Source of the DNA: JAFGNV01 sp964612485
GTDB lineage: Bacteria > Chloroflexota > Anaerolineae > 4572-78 > J111
Assembly (NCBI GenBank): GCA_964612485.1
Contig: CAZTFF010000005.1
Location: forward strand, 117,806-181,805
DNA: 64,000 nucleotides
Reading direction: 5' to 3'
Position 1 is the stretch's first letter. The number at the start of each line of letters is the position of its first letter. Positions 42,765 to 51,413 of this stretch are shown piece by piece. The position numbers and the translations under genes are program-made. The notes under the pieces are model-generated. The model worked only from the letters and a program-made list of their open reading frames with translations, made no database searches and had not been told where the DNA came from.

Positions 42765-44036
42765 TTACGCCGAAACGTATGGAATTGTCTGGGGACCTTC
42801 CGGCAAAATGCAGATGGTGGCCGAATCACCATATTTTTTCCGCAAGTGGGCCACCGTTGTTTCGATGCGCTGGCAGGGGTGCAGGTGAGCGTTTGAAATC
42901 TGTTCGTCACTCAAATTATCGCTGTACACGTAAACATCCGCCTGTTGGGCGATCAACGCCTGAATTTGAGCCTGCCACATATCCTGCCGTTGGTAGCCCG
43001 GCGCGCGGATGGTTTCCAACAGCGCATCCAGGTTTTCCGCCTCACGCAGCAAGCGCCCGTATTCGCCGTGATCGGGAATGCCATCCCAGCAATCGGCGGC
43101 AATGATGATGCTGCCCCCTTCTTTGACCACCTGCGCTGCCGCGCTCATCCCTTTGACCGACTGGTACAGATTCAGATCGAGCGGGTAGCCGGAGTTACTG
43201 CCGATGACCACATCAAACGGCTGCGGCACGGGCCGCATGGCGGTTTCTTTGACAAACGCGCAACCCTGGGCGTGGGCTTGTTCAAAATCGCCGGCAAATA
43301 CGCCGGTAATTTCTTTGTCGCGGTTGAGGGTGACGTTCAGCAAAAAGGTCGGCTCCACCATCTGCGCCGCTTCTCGAACGTCTTCCCACAACGGATTCCC
43401 TTCAGTAATTCCCCACCGCGCCAACGGGCTGTCCATATTTTGGGCGTTGTGGTTGCGCATGATAGTGTCCAGCAGCGCCATACCGGGCATAATGGCTTTG
43501 CCCCCGCCGGAAAACCCGGCGAAAAAGTGCGGCTCGATGAAGCCGGTGGGAACCCGCACATCACAGGCCACAAACTCGCGGTGTATCCAGATATCGTTGC
43601 CGGTGCCGGTGGTCCCTACCTGTACGTGCGAGTCCTCATCTTGCGCGTCGTTTTGCACGATCCGGTACCGGTCCACCAGGGCGTCGCCCAACATATTTCG
43701 GAGTTCGGCCTCGGTGTTGGGCCGGTGGGTGCCGGTAGAGTTGAACAAGATGATTTGTTCATCCGGCACGTGGTCCAGTTCAGCCAGCATCACCGGCAGC
43801 ATCAAGGCGTTGGGTGTAGGCCGGGTGATGTCGCTAAAGATGATGCCCACCGTATCCGAGGATTTTACCGTTTCTTTGAACGGGGGTGATCCAATCGGCT
43901 CCCGCAGTGCGGTCTGGATCGCCTTCACCGGGTCGGCCAACCCCTCAACATAGGCCGGTTCAATGACCGTGATATTGGCCTCATCCGGCAGGTCGATCTC
44001 CAATCCTGTTTTGCCGTACGCAAGTTGTATCTTCAA
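42765..44036 (-). CDS. Nickel-dependent lactate racemase (LarA) superfamily protein 1
   Basis: 423 residues. All LarA active-site residues known from Lactobacillus LarA can be placed with correct spacing: Asp/Arg in SDITRPTPN, His in GTHRPNTE (H108 equivalent), His and the cofactor Lys ten residues later in EPHFFAGFSGGGK (H174/K184), His sixteen further in RNHN (H200), and Gln/Lys in YQSVK (Q295/K298). So it should bind the nickel-pincer nucleotide. LarA homologues racemise or epimerise the C2 of hydroxy acids, including lactate, malate and aldonates. Last gene of the seven-gene operon, 18 bp after the Fe-ADH gene. The larB/C/E cofactor genes are not in the window. Confidence 0.9.
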   Translation of the reverse strand: MKIQLAYGKTGLEIDLPDEANITVIEPAYVEGLADPVKAIQTALREPIGSPPFKETVKSSDTVGIIFSDITRPTPNALMLPVMLAELDHVPDEQIILFNSTGTHRPNTEAELRNMLGDALVDRYRIVQNDAQDEDSHVQVGTTGTGNDIWIHREFVACDVRVPTGFIEPHFFAGFSGGGKAIMPGMALLDTIMRNHNAQNMDSPLARWGITEGNPLWEDVREAAQMVEPTFLLNVTLNRDKEITGVFAGDFEQAHAQGCAFVKETAMRPVPQPFDVVIGSNSGYPLDLNLYQSVKGMSAAAQVVKEGGSIIIAADCWDGIPDHGEYGRLLREAENLDALLETIRAPGYQRQDMWQAQIQALIAQQADVYVYSDNLSDEQISNAHLHPCQRIETTVAHLRKKYGDSATICILPEGPQTIPYVSA

Positions 44037-44054
44037 GCTATTACCTCCACGACT

Positions 44055-45326
44055 CTATCGCACATTTTTGATAAGATTCAAATCCCCGCCTTTGGCCGAT
44101 TCCAGCACCGGCCCCATGTAATCGTCAATCATCTCCGCGGTGAGCGGAACCGGCATGTTTTCCAGTTTCATCTTCAACTGTGGATTTTTGGCCGCGGTCA
44201 ACGCCCGGTCGATGTGGGACTGGCTGAAGCCATCCACCTGATCCAGATGGGTGGGGAAGCCGATTTTATCGGCAAAGGCAAACATCGCTTCGGCCACGGC
44301 CTCGCCCAGGGCGCGGCCGCTCAGCGCATCGATATTTTTGCCGGTCAGACCGGCCTTTTGGAAGATTTTGCCCACCAGTTTAAGCGGCGCTTCAATGGCC
44401 GGGGCAAAAAAGACGGTGTAATAGGGGTTCATCATCGCGCAGGCGCGGCCATGGCTCAACACATCAACCAGCGAGAAACTGGTCAGGTGCCCGCCGTTGG
44501 TGCCGCCCAGCATAATGGCGTAGCCGCCCAGGTCGGTGGCCAGGCACAGCGCGTCGCGGGCTTCCTGATCTTGCGGATTTTCAATGGCGCGCGGCAGGTA
44601 ATCAACCACCAACCCGATGCCGGTTTCGGCCACATCTTCCATTTGGGTGTAGTAATCTTTGCCCACCGCGCCGTACAGCACTTCCAGTGAGTGAGCAATG
44701 CCGTCGAGCGCGCCGTCCATGGTGAGGGACGGGGGGGCGCCGTAGGTGGCGGCGTAATCAAACACGGGATAGGCCGGCACAATGGCCTCGTCTACAATGA
44801 GTTTCTTTTGCCCGGTAGCCACGTTGGTGATGTTGGAGTATTTGGTTAAGTGCGCCGCCGAGCTGGAGGCGGTTTGGATGGCTATATGCGGGGTTAACGA
44901 TTTGCCGCTGTCGGCCAGGGCCTGAGTCACCAGACCGGTGCCAAAATAGTCGTCGATGTCGCCGCCCAGGGTACGCAATACTTCGGCGGCTTTGGCGGCA
45001 TCGATGGTGCTGCCGCCGCCAAAACTGATGATGACGTCGGGATCGAGCACCGTCAATTCCCCGGTAATGCGGGCCAGGTCTTCCAGCGGCGCGTTGGGGC
45101 CGGCGCCGTTGATTTCGCCGGCCAGCGCTACGCCCGCCTCAGCCAGCGAATCCCGGATGGTCTGCACAAAGGACTCGCTGCCGGGAAATGTATCCCGCAC
45201 CAGCGCCGCCCGTTTCCCCGCCGATGCTGCTACCGCGCCTACCTGGTTCAGCACGCCCGCCCCAAATACATAGGCGTCTCCTTTAAATTCTTTCAACAAA
45301 GCTTTTGCTTTAGAAAAATCAGACAT
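44055..45326 (-). CDS. Iron-containing alcohol dehydrogenase
   Basis: 423 residues. NAD-binding signature DVIISFGGGSTIDAAKAAEV (about 96-115) and ASSSAAHLT belong to the Fe-ADH/dehydroquinate-synthase-like fold; metal ligands fall in TMDGALDGIAHSLE (Asp/His) and SHGRACAMMNP. Unlike common Fe-ADHs the segment between the ligands is GGHLTSFSLVDVLSHG. It probably reduces or oxidises a carbonyl of the operon's substrate, but NAD versus NADP preference is not visible. The 130-bp gap before it contains a degenerate CACAGAGA repeat. Confidence 0.9.
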   Translation of the reverse strand: MSDFSKAKALLKEFKGDAYVFGAGVLNQVGAVAASAGKRAALVRDTFPGSESFVQTIRDSLAEAGVALAGEINGAGPNAPLEDLARITGELTVLDPDVIISFGGGSTIDAAKAAEVLRTLGGDIDDYFGTGLVTQALADSGKSLTPHIAIQTASSSAAHLTKYSNITNVATGQKKLIVDEAIVPAYPVFDYAATYGAPPSLTMDGALDGIAHSLEVLYGAVGKDYYTQMEDVAETGIGLVVDYLPRAIENPQDQEARDALCLATDLGGYAIMLGGTNGGHLTSFSLVDVLSHGRACAMMNPYYTVFFAPAIEAPLKLVGKIFQKAGLTGKNIDALSGRALGEAVAEAMFAFADKIGFPTHLDQVDGFSQSHIDRALTAAKNPQLKMKLENMPVPLTAEMIDDYMGPVLESAKGGDLNLIKNVR

Positions 45327-45361
45327 GATTTTGGCTCCTTGGTAAATATTGGTTTAAATGA

Positions 45362-45425
45362 CTACGTGGCTACACAGAGATTCGCAGAGATTAATTTTTA
45401 TGAACTTGGCGCGCGCTGCGGTAAA
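45362..45425. repeat. CACAGAGA/GCTGCGGT micro-repeat, copy 3
   Basis: GGCTACACAGAGATTCGCAGAG ... AACTTGGCGCGCGCTGCGGTA resembles a shortened version of 5090-5178. It lies in the only large gap of the catabolic operon, between the second LarA-like gene and the Fe-ADH gene. Confidence 0.45.
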
Positions 45426-45456
45426 TTTCCTTGCCAACACGCAAGGGGTCACGCCA

Positions 45457-46728
45457 TCACTTTTTCAACTGCCCCATAATATCGGCCCCGTGGGTAACAA
45501 CGCCAATCCGGGCCTGCTCCCCGACGCGGGCCAGGGTGGCAGCCAGGGCGCTGTCAAAATCTGTGGTAGCGGTCACGCCGATTTGAGCGCCGGCTTCTTT
45601 GGAAATGCCGTCGCTGACCAGGGTGATGTTGATGCGGCGGCGCGTCTGGTCAAACGCCAGATAGGTGGCGGCGGCCACTTCATCGGCAATTTCGCCCCGG
45701 TCCAGGCAGGCCAACACCTCAGAGGCCGGCGTGGTGCCCAGGTCGATCAACTGTTGGTGGTCCGGAGCGATGCCTTCCGGCGCGGGGATCAGCAAAATGA
45801 GCGTACCCCCCTCTTTTACCAGCATGCCGCAATTGTTCACCGCTTTGAACCCCTGCCACAGGTCTCGATCCGCCGGGTGAGAGCTGGCCACCACAATATC
45901 AATAGGGTCGCGCACATCAACGGTGTAAATGGGCCGGGCAATGTCTACGCCGGCCCGGTGCGCTTTGATCACATCGCCGGCCACCACCGCCACCACTTCG
46001 CTGTTTCGGTTTAGTACCACATTGACAATGAATTTTAACCCCGATTTTACGGCAATCTTTTCCATCTCTTGCCGCACCGGGTTGTTTACATTGCCCAGAA
46101 TTTCATACACGCGCGGCCCGGCCATCAGATGCGTTTGGGCCGTGGTCAGCGGGCTGGTAACGCCGGGCTGGACCATCTTGGCCCCGCCGGCCCACCCCGC
46201 GTACATATGGGGAATAATGTTGCCCACCGCGATGCTTACATCGCTTTCCAGATAGCGGCGGCTGACAAAAATGGGCACACCCAGCGGAGTGACTCCCAGG
46301 TCAACAAAGTCTGCCGGGTCCGCCGACAGATTTTCTACCCGGACCCGGTTCATCGCTGTATTGCCAAAACGGGCGCGGCACTCGGCCTCATTCATCCGGC
46401 GGTGCGTACCCAGGGCCACCAGCACGGTAATATCGCTATCCGGCACGCCGGCCTGATTTAGTTCGTCGAGCAGAATTGGTAAGATTTCGGCCTGGGGCGT
46501 GGCCCGCGTGCTGTCGTCTACCAGAATAACGGTTTGGGCGCCGTGCCGGGCCACCAGTTCTTCCAAGCTGGGCGCACTCAAAGGGGATTGAATGGCCGCC
46601 CGGATGGCGGCGGCCAAATTCGGAACCGGCGGCACATCCTGCGGCCCTACCACCCAATCCAGCCTGTCGGCGGGCAGGTGGAGCGTTTTTTGTTGGTGCC
46701 CGTAAGGCACAGTTATTTTTTTGATCAT
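45457..46728 (-). CDS. Nickel-dependent lactate racemase (LarA) superfamily protein 2
   Basis: 423 residues from ATG at 46726-46728 (GAGG 5 nt before it); a GTG two codons earlier is possible. The active-site set is again complete: DDSTRATPQ, GTHRRMNE, IPHMYAGWAGGAK (His then Lys ten later), His sixteen residues further in AQTHLM, and WQGFK. It differs strongly from protein 1, so the two probably act on different hydroxy acids or the two diastereomers of one. It lies 26 bp after the transketolase C-subunit gene in the operon. Confidence 0.9.
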   Translation of the reverse strand: MIKKITVPYGHQQKTLHLPADRLDWVVGPQDVPPVPNLAAAIRAAIQSPLSAPSLEELVARHGAQTVILVDDSTRATPQAEILPILLDELNQAGVPDSDITVLVALGTHRRMNEAECRARFGNTAMNRVRVENLSADPADFVDLGVTPLGVPIFVSRRYLESDVSIAVGNIIPHMYAGWAGGAKMVQPGVTSPLTTAQTHLMAGPRVYEILGNVNNPVRQEMEKIAVKSGLKFIVNVVLNRNSEVVAVVAGDVIKAHRAGVDIARPIYTVDVRDPIDIVVASSHPADRDLWQGFKAVNNCGMLVKEGGTLILLIPAPEGIAPDHQQLIDLGTTPASEVLACLDRGEIADEVAAATYLAFDQTRRRINITLVSDGISKEAGAQIGVTATTDFDSALAATLARVGEQARIGVVTHGADIMGQLKK

Positions 46729-46754
46729 ACACACCTCATTTTCTCAATGCTTAC

Positions 46755-47768
46755 TCAGGCCGCCGCCTGACTTTGTGGCAAGGAGGCAGCCATTGGTTGG
46801 GCCGGTACCCCTTTGCGTTCGATGGCGCGTTTGGCAGCGGCTATGATATCATCCACGGCCATGCCGTATTTGTCAAGCAGGTCGGCATAAGGGCCGGTTT
46901 CGGCAAAGGTATCGGCCAAGCCGATGCGTTCCAACGGAACCGGCTGCCCGGAAACCAGCGCTTCGGCCACTGCGCCGCCTAAGCCGCCAATGATGCTGTG
47001 CTCTTCGACCGTAACGATGGCGCCGGTTTCGACGGCGCATTGGGCTACGAGCGCTTCATCCAGCGGTTTGATGGTGTGCATTTCAACCACGCGGGCCTGA
47101 ATGCCCTCGCGGTGCAGGGTATCGGCGGCTTGCAAACAGCGGGCCATCATCACACCGCAGCCTATCAGAGTAACATCGGTGCCCTGGCACAGCACAATTC
47201 CCCGGCTCAGTTGGGGGTTATAATCATCGCCAAAGATCACCGGCACTTCGTTGCGGCACAGCCGGAAAAAGACCGGGCCATCCCAGGCGGCAATCTGCGG
47301 CAGCAATTTGCTTACGCCCACCGGATCAGAGGGAACCACAACGGTCATCCGGGGCAGACTGCGCATAATGGCCAGATCGGTGATGGAGTGGTGCGTAGGG
47401 CCGTCAAACGAGTCTGACAGCCCGGCGTAGGCCCCGGCCAGTTTCACATTGGCCTCGCCGTAACAGAGATGAGTGCGCACCATTTCCACGGCGCGGGTGG
47501 CAAACAGAAAAGCAAAGGTGTTGGCAATGGCCACCCGCCCGCTGTTGGCTAACCCTACCGCTACATCAACCAGCGATTGCTCGGCGATGCCCACGTTGAA
47601 GAAGCGGTCGGGAAAGGCTTCTTCAAACATAAAACTGTGATCCGAGTTGGAGACATCGGCGCTGAGTACCACCACATCATCCCGTTGATGGCCCAATTCA
47701 ATCAGGGCCTGTCCATAAGCAATCCGCATTGAGACCGGATCGCCAAACGGTTCTTTTATGATTGCCAT
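46755..47768 (-). CDS. Transketolase, C-terminal subunit
   Basis: 337 residues from ATG at 47766-47768, with GGAGGTAGCTC directly upstream inside the N-subunit gene; the frames overlap by 13 nt. The pyrimidine-binding domain has LSADVSNSDHSFMFEEAFPDRFFNVGIAEQSLVDVAVGLA with the catalytic Glu, and SDSFDGPTHHSITDLA. The C-terminal domain has TIKPLDEALVAQCAVETGAIVTVEEHSIIGGLGGAVAE. With the N-subunit it forms a two-component transketolase; such split forms serve dedicated sugar pathways (for example apulose 4-phosphate or sulfo-sugar transketolases) as well as the pentose phosphate route. Confidence 0.93.
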   Translation of the reverse strand: MAIIKEPFGDPVSMRIAYGQALIELGHQRDDVVVLSADVSNSDHSFMFEEAFPDRFFNVGIAEQSLVDVAVGLANSGRVAIANTFAFLFATRAVEMVRTHLCYGEANVKLAGAYAGLSDSFDGPTHHSITDLAIMRSLPRMTVVVPSDPVGVSKLLPQIAAWDGPVFFRLCRNEVPVIFGDDYNPQLSRGIVLCQGTDVTLIGCGVMMARCLQAADTLHREGIQARVVEMHTIKPLDEALVAQCAVETGAIVTVEEHSIIGGLGGAVAEALVSGQPVPLERIGLADTFAETGPYADLLDKYGMAVDDIIAAAKRAIERKGVPAQPMAASLPQSQAAA

Positions 47769-48637
47769 TGAGCTACCTCCGCTTCGAGTTCGGCAACGGC
47801 GGCGGCCAGTTGCTGCTCGTTGGGCGCGCTGCCGTGCCAATAGTGATTGTATTCCATAAAACTGACGCCTTTGCCTTTGGTGGTGCGGGCAATGATGATG
47901 ACCGGCTTACCGTGAATTTCATCGGCTTTATCCAGCGCGTTCAGCACCTCGGCCATATTGTGGCCGTGAATTTCGATGACGTGCCAGCCGAAATCCCGCC
48001 ATTTTGCGGCGATGGGTTCGGTGGGCAGCACCGAAGTGGTGGAGCCGGTTTGCTGGATGCCGTTGTAATCGAGCACGGCGACCAGGTTGTCCAGTTGGTA
48101 TTTGGCCGCGGCCAGCGCGCCTTCCCACACCACCCCGGCGTTGATTTCGCCGTCACCCAAAATTACATAGGTACGCCGTTTGGAGCCGTCCATCTTGGCG
48201 GCCAGGGCCATGCCGGTGCCAATGGCTACGCCGTGGCCCAGCGGCCCGGCGGGTACTTCGATGCCGGGGAGTTTCTGGCGTTCCGGGTGGCCTTGCAAAC
48301 GGCTGTTCAGGCAGCGGAAGGTCATTAGTTCTTCCACCGGAAAGAAGCCGCGATGCGCCAGCGCGGTGTAGAGCATAGCGCAGGCGTGGCCCTTGGAAAA
48401 GATCAGCCGGTCCCGGTCGGGCCAGGTGGGATTTTGGGGATCGAGCCGGAGATGGTGGAAGTAGAGGGCGGTCAGCACTTCGGCAATGGAAAACGCGCCG
48501 CCAATGTGGCCGGTTTTGTTCTGGTAAACCATATGCAATACTTGAATACGAAATTCCAGCGCCCGCCGCGATAAGTCGGCGATCATTTCCGGCGGGTGTT
48601 GGGGGCCGTAGGGATAAATTAGGGGAGGATCAGACAT
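47756..48637 (-). CDS. Transketolase, N-terminal subunit
   Basis: 293 residues. The thiamine diphosphate domain is clear: TGHIGGAFSIAEVLTALYFHHL, SKGHACAMLYTAL, GPLGHGVAIGTGMALAAK and the TPP motif GDGEINAGVVWEGALAAAKYQLDNL...DYNGIQQTG. It lacks the other transketolase domains, which the overlapping next gene supplies. Third gene of the catabolic operon, 30 bp after the isomerase gene. A dedicated copy here implies the pathway includes a two-carbon transfer. Confidence 0.93.
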   Translation of the reverse strand: MSDPPLIYPYGPQHPPEMIADLSRRALEFRIQVLHMVYQNKTGHIGGAFSIAEVLTALYFHHLRLDPQNPTWPDRDRLIFSKGHACAMLYTALAHRGFFPVEELMTFRCLNSRLQGHPERQKLPGIEVPAGPLGHGVAIGTGMALAAKMDGSKRRTYVILGDGEINAGVVWEGALAAAKYQLDNLVAVLDYNGIQQTGSTTSVLPTEPIAAKWRDFGWHVIEIHGHNMAEVLNALDKADEIHGKPVIIIARTTKGKGVSFMEYNHYWHGSAPNEQQLAAAVAELEAEVAQWQS

Positions 48638-48667
48638 GGTTTTACTCCTGTGAAATATTATGTGTAG

Positions 48668-49630
48668 CTACTTGATGACAACATCATAGAGGTAGCGCAT
48701 CGTTTTGGATGGATTCCGTTCTTCCATCAGGCGAGCCATTTGGGCGCGGTCAATCCGCTCGGTGAGGGTTTCCAGCCGGCGGGTCAGGTAGGTGACGGAA
48801 TTGAAGGTTTCAATCGTGTCAATCTCTTTTGACATCACGTCGTAGGCGTACCAGTCATCATCATAGCCAATTTCTTTGAGGTAGTAGAAAAATTCTATAA
48901 ATTCCCAGAAATTGAACGCGCCGGGCAGCATATCCCAATCCCACATCCGGTCGTTGTCGTTGAGATGAACGTAGAAGAGCCGGCCCGCCCGGTGCAGCAA
49001 AGCGGCGGATTGGGCAGCTCGTTCTTTGGAAAGAATGGCGTGGCCAATATCCAGGGTCGCGCCTAAATTCTCCGCGTCCACCGACTCGCAGAACATGGCC
49101 GTTTCGCCCGCCGAACCCAGCAGGCAGCGCACGCGAGGGTCGTTCCATTTGTATTCGATGCAGACTTTGACTTCACGGTTATGCTCGCAAATGGCGCTAA
49201 AAGTTTCTTCGGCGTAGCGGTAGGCGTCCAGATAATTCATTTCAAACACGTAATCGTGGCCCTCGTTAAGCGGGCAGGTGGAGATGCGGTAGATGCCCAA
49301 ATCGACGGCGGTGTCGATGGCGCGTTTGAAATCGTCCACCACCTCGGCCCGTTCTTCGGCGTTGGCCGAGGTAAAGGAGCCACGCCACCACTTGCCGGTT
49401 CGGCGCGAGCGCACATTGATGGCCGATGCGCCCAGCCCGTGGTCATCCAACAGTGTTTTGAGCAGTTTCACATCGTCAAAATCGGCGGGATAGCACAACT
49501 CCAGCCCGTCGAGATTTTCAATTTGAGCCGCTACCTTAAATTTTTCTTCGAGCGTGCGGTCGTCCTGATATTTCATATACCGGTTTTTGACGCCGCCTAA
49601 AAATGCAGAAATGATCGCCAGCTTGTTCAT
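48668..49630 (-). CDS. Sugar isomerase/epimerase, xylose-isomerase-like TIM barrel (2)
   Basis: 320 residues. Likely metal ligands: Glu in KVCIEYKWND (about 158), Asp/His in GATLDIGHAILS (about 194), His in RLFYVHLNDNDRMWDWDM (about 221) and an acidic residue in WYAYDVMSKE (about 257). This is the AP-endonuclease-2/xylose-isomerase-like fold used for ketose-aldose isomerisation or epimerisation. It differs from the isomerase encoded just upstream (22 bp gap), so two successive steps are likely. ATG with GGAGGA upstream. Confidence 0.85.
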   Translation of the reverse strand: MNKLAIISAFLGGVKNRYMKYQDDRTLEEKFKVAAQIENLDGLELCYPADFDDVKLLKTLLDDHGLGASAINVRSRRTGKWWRGSFTSANAEERAEVVDDFKRAIDTAVDLGIYRISTCPLNEGHDYVFEMNYLDAYRYAEETFSAICEHNREVKVCIEYKWNDPRVRCLLGSAGETAMFCESVDAENLGATLDIGHAILSKERAAQSAALLHRAGRLFYVHLNDNDRMWDWDMLPGAFNFWEFIEFFYYLKEIGYDDDWYAYDVMSKEIDTIETFNSVTYLTRRLETLTERIDRAQMARLMEERNPSKTMRYLYDVVIK

Positions 49631-49652
49631 AAAATCCTCCTGAAATATTAAA

Positions 49653-50462
49653 TTATGCTGCTTTTAATAATTGGCGTAGATAGCTAATACCGTTGCGCGT
49701 CCAGGCTTCCTCTTGGGCCAGGGTGTCATCTACAGTCTCTAACTGATCCATCCAGCCTTCAACCAGCAAATTGGGCGAATGTCCCGAGGCATGAACCTGC
49801 TTGAGCATGGCCGGGATGTCAATCTGGCCTTTGTCCAGGGGGCAGCCGCCAATGTAAAACCCGGTTTGGGGCCGCGTAATGCGGGCGTTTTTGATATGCA
49901 CGGATACGGCCAGGGGGGCCAGCGTACGGATCGCCTCTTCCGGGCTGACAAACAGGGTAATAGAATTGATGGGGTCCAGGCACACGCCCACCGAAGGATC
50001 GTCAATCAATTCAATCAATCGCGCCAACTCTGCCGGACGCAAGTGAAAGTGGTTTTCAATGGCTATGGTGATGCCTTGGGCGTGTAATTCGGGCAAGAAA
50101 GATTTGAAAATAGTGACAAATTCATTGAAGGGTGGTTCCCAGGTGGGGTCGGTGAGGACGACACGCAGGAGGTTGGCATCTAATTGATGAGTGATGTGCA
50201 TGTAGCGCTGCAAATGTTCGGGGCGGCTGCCTTTGATGCCCACTTCCAACGTAAGATTGAGTTCGGCGGCGTGATGGGCTAAAGCCCCCAACTCCTCGTC
50301 CGACAGGTTGTCAAGGGGCAGGTTATCGCAGATTTGCACCACCTCGGCGCCCAGTTCAACCGATTTGTCCAAAAAAGTGAAGGGGGTGAGCGGGGTGGGT
50401 GGCGCAAAATCCGGCGCGCCTATGGCCCAGCGAAGCGCGTAACTGCCAATGCCAATCTTCAT
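49653..50462 (-). CDS. Sugar isomerase/epimerase, xylose-isomerase-like TIM barrel (1)
   Basis: 269 residues from ATG at 50460-50462 (AAAGGG upstream); the longer in-frame reading to 50612 crosses the promoter. Metal ligands fit ITIAIENHF (Glu, about 139), VGVCLDPINS (Asp, about 170), VSVHIKN (His, about 196) and NLLVEGW (Glu, about 242). First gene of the operon, 86 bp downstream of the predicted -10 box, and divergent from the GntR gene. Confidence 0.87.
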   Translation of the reverse strand: MKIGIGSYALRWAIGAPDFAPPTPLTPFTFLDKSVELGAEVVQICDNLPLDNLSDEELGALAHHAAELNLTLEVGIKGSRPEHLQRYMHITHQLDANLLRVVLTDPTWEPPFNEFVTIFKSFLPELHAQGITIAIENHFHLRPAELARLIELIDDPSVGVCLDPINSITLFVSPEEAIRTLAPLAVSVHIKNARITRPQTGFYIGGCPLDKGQIDIPAMLKQVHASGHSPNLLVEGWMDQLETVDDTLAQEEAWTRNGISYLRQLLKAA

Positions 50463-50547
50463 TGATGACCCTTTCTGTTGGAAACAAAGAAAACCTGTTT
50501 TTCCGGTGGATGTGATAAACCATATTTGTTCATTCGAGTCTTTTCTT

Positions 50548-50576
50548 ATCATACTATATTGCATACAAAAAGTCAA
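50548..50576 (-). promoter_or_regulatory. Promoter of the catabolic operon
   Basis: -35 TTGACT (50571-50576), 17-bp spacer, -10 TATGAT (50548-50553) on the minus strand. Confidence 0.7.
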
Positions 50577-50590
50577 TATTTTGAATACAA
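50561..50590 (-). promoter_or_regulatory. Twin-box operator, probable GntR binding site (catabolic operon)
   Basis: On the minus strand TTGTATTC (50583-50590), 14 bp, TTGTATGC (50561-50568). With the next two bases each box is a near-palindrome TTGTATNCAA, the type of site bound by FCD-class GntR dimers. Geometry and overlap with the promoter are identical to 40450-40479. Confidence 0.75.
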
Positions 50591-50674
50591 TTAATATTTG
50601 ATTTATACCCAATTATATGATAAAATTGAACACAAATAATAATTTTTTTTGGTATATATGGAGATATTTACTTA

Positions 50675-51352
50675 ATGGCGCAAGCAAGCGGAACTTACCA
50701 ACAACAAGCCTACGAGTTTTTAAAGGATAAAATAATCAATCTGGGTTTTAAGCCGGGTGAATATATTACGGATGCCCAGGTTGCCGGAACGTTGAATATC
50801 AGTCGCACGCCGGTTCGAGAGGCTTTCCACCGGCTGGAAAATGAAGGATTGCTCAATTACGAAATGCGGCGCGGTTGGAAGGTCCACACCCTTTCCTTAA
50901 AAGACGTGCAAGATATTTTTGATATCAAGATAGTATTAGAGGGTTTGATTGCCCGAAAAGCGGCAGAATGTAAAGATACGACCTTGCGAAAGGCTTTAAA
51001 AAAGCGTATGCAGCAAATGAGCCATGCGGCTGCAACAGAAGATATTGATGCCTGGGTAGAAGCTGATGTTCAGCTTCACGAAATTATTTTTGAGATGGCC
51101 AATAATCCTCGCGCCCGACGGGTGGTCAAAAACCTGAATGATCAATGGTATCGCATCCGCATTGGGTTTACCGCTTTGCAGGGCCGCATGAGCCGCTCTA
51201 CGGAAGAACATCAAGCTTTGATCGAAAGTATTTTGGTCGGTAACGATGAAGAAGCCGAACAACAAATGCGCCGCCATCTTCATAATTTGCAGGAAGAACT
51301 GACCCAGGTTTTGGTCAATATGGTATTGCCGTTTGTGGAAAATGGTGTCTAA
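50675..51352 (+). CDS. GntR-family transcriptional regulator, FCD (FadR-like) class
   Basis: 225 residues. The winged helix-turn-helix (about 8-75) has GEYITDAQVAGTLNISRTPVREAFHRLENEGLL, the typical GntR recognition core. The C-terminal FCD helical domain (about 85-215) has the metal/ligand positions in VEADVQLHEIIFEMANN, RSTEEHQALIESI and MRRHLHN (Asp and three His), which bind a small acid such as a sugar acid or hydroxy acid. It is divergent from the catabolic operon and is the likely binder of the twin boxes at 50561 and 40450. AT-rich leader, GGAG 12 nt before the ATG. Confidence 0.93.
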   Translation: MAQASGTYQQQAYEFLKDKIINLGFKPGEYITDAQVAGTLNISRTPVREAFHRLENEGLLNYEMRRGWKVHTLSLKDVQDIFDIKIVLEGLIARKAAECKDTTLRKALKKRMQQMSHAAATEDIDAWVEADVQLHEIIFEMANNPRARRVVKNLNDQWYRIRIGFTALQGRMSRSTEEHQALIESILVGNDEEAEQQMRRHLHNLQEELTQVLVNMVLPFVENGV

Positions 51353-51376
51353 TCATTGTCCTCCACTTTGATTAGA

Positions 51377-51413
51377 GTCCGGCAGGTGATGCGCATCACC
51401 TGCCGGACTTTTT
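51377..51413 (+). terminator. Intrinsic terminator after the GntR gene
   Basis: 16-bp perfect palindrome stem (GTCCGGCAGGTGATGC / GCATCACCTGCCGGAC) followed by TTTTT. It overlaps the last codons and stop of the convergent GDPD gene. Confidence 0.9.

Noticed and set aside
50463..50612. 50-residue N-terminal extension of the first isomerase
   Set aside because: It would overlap the predicted -10 box and operator; the ATG at 50462 begins the conserved first beta strand.
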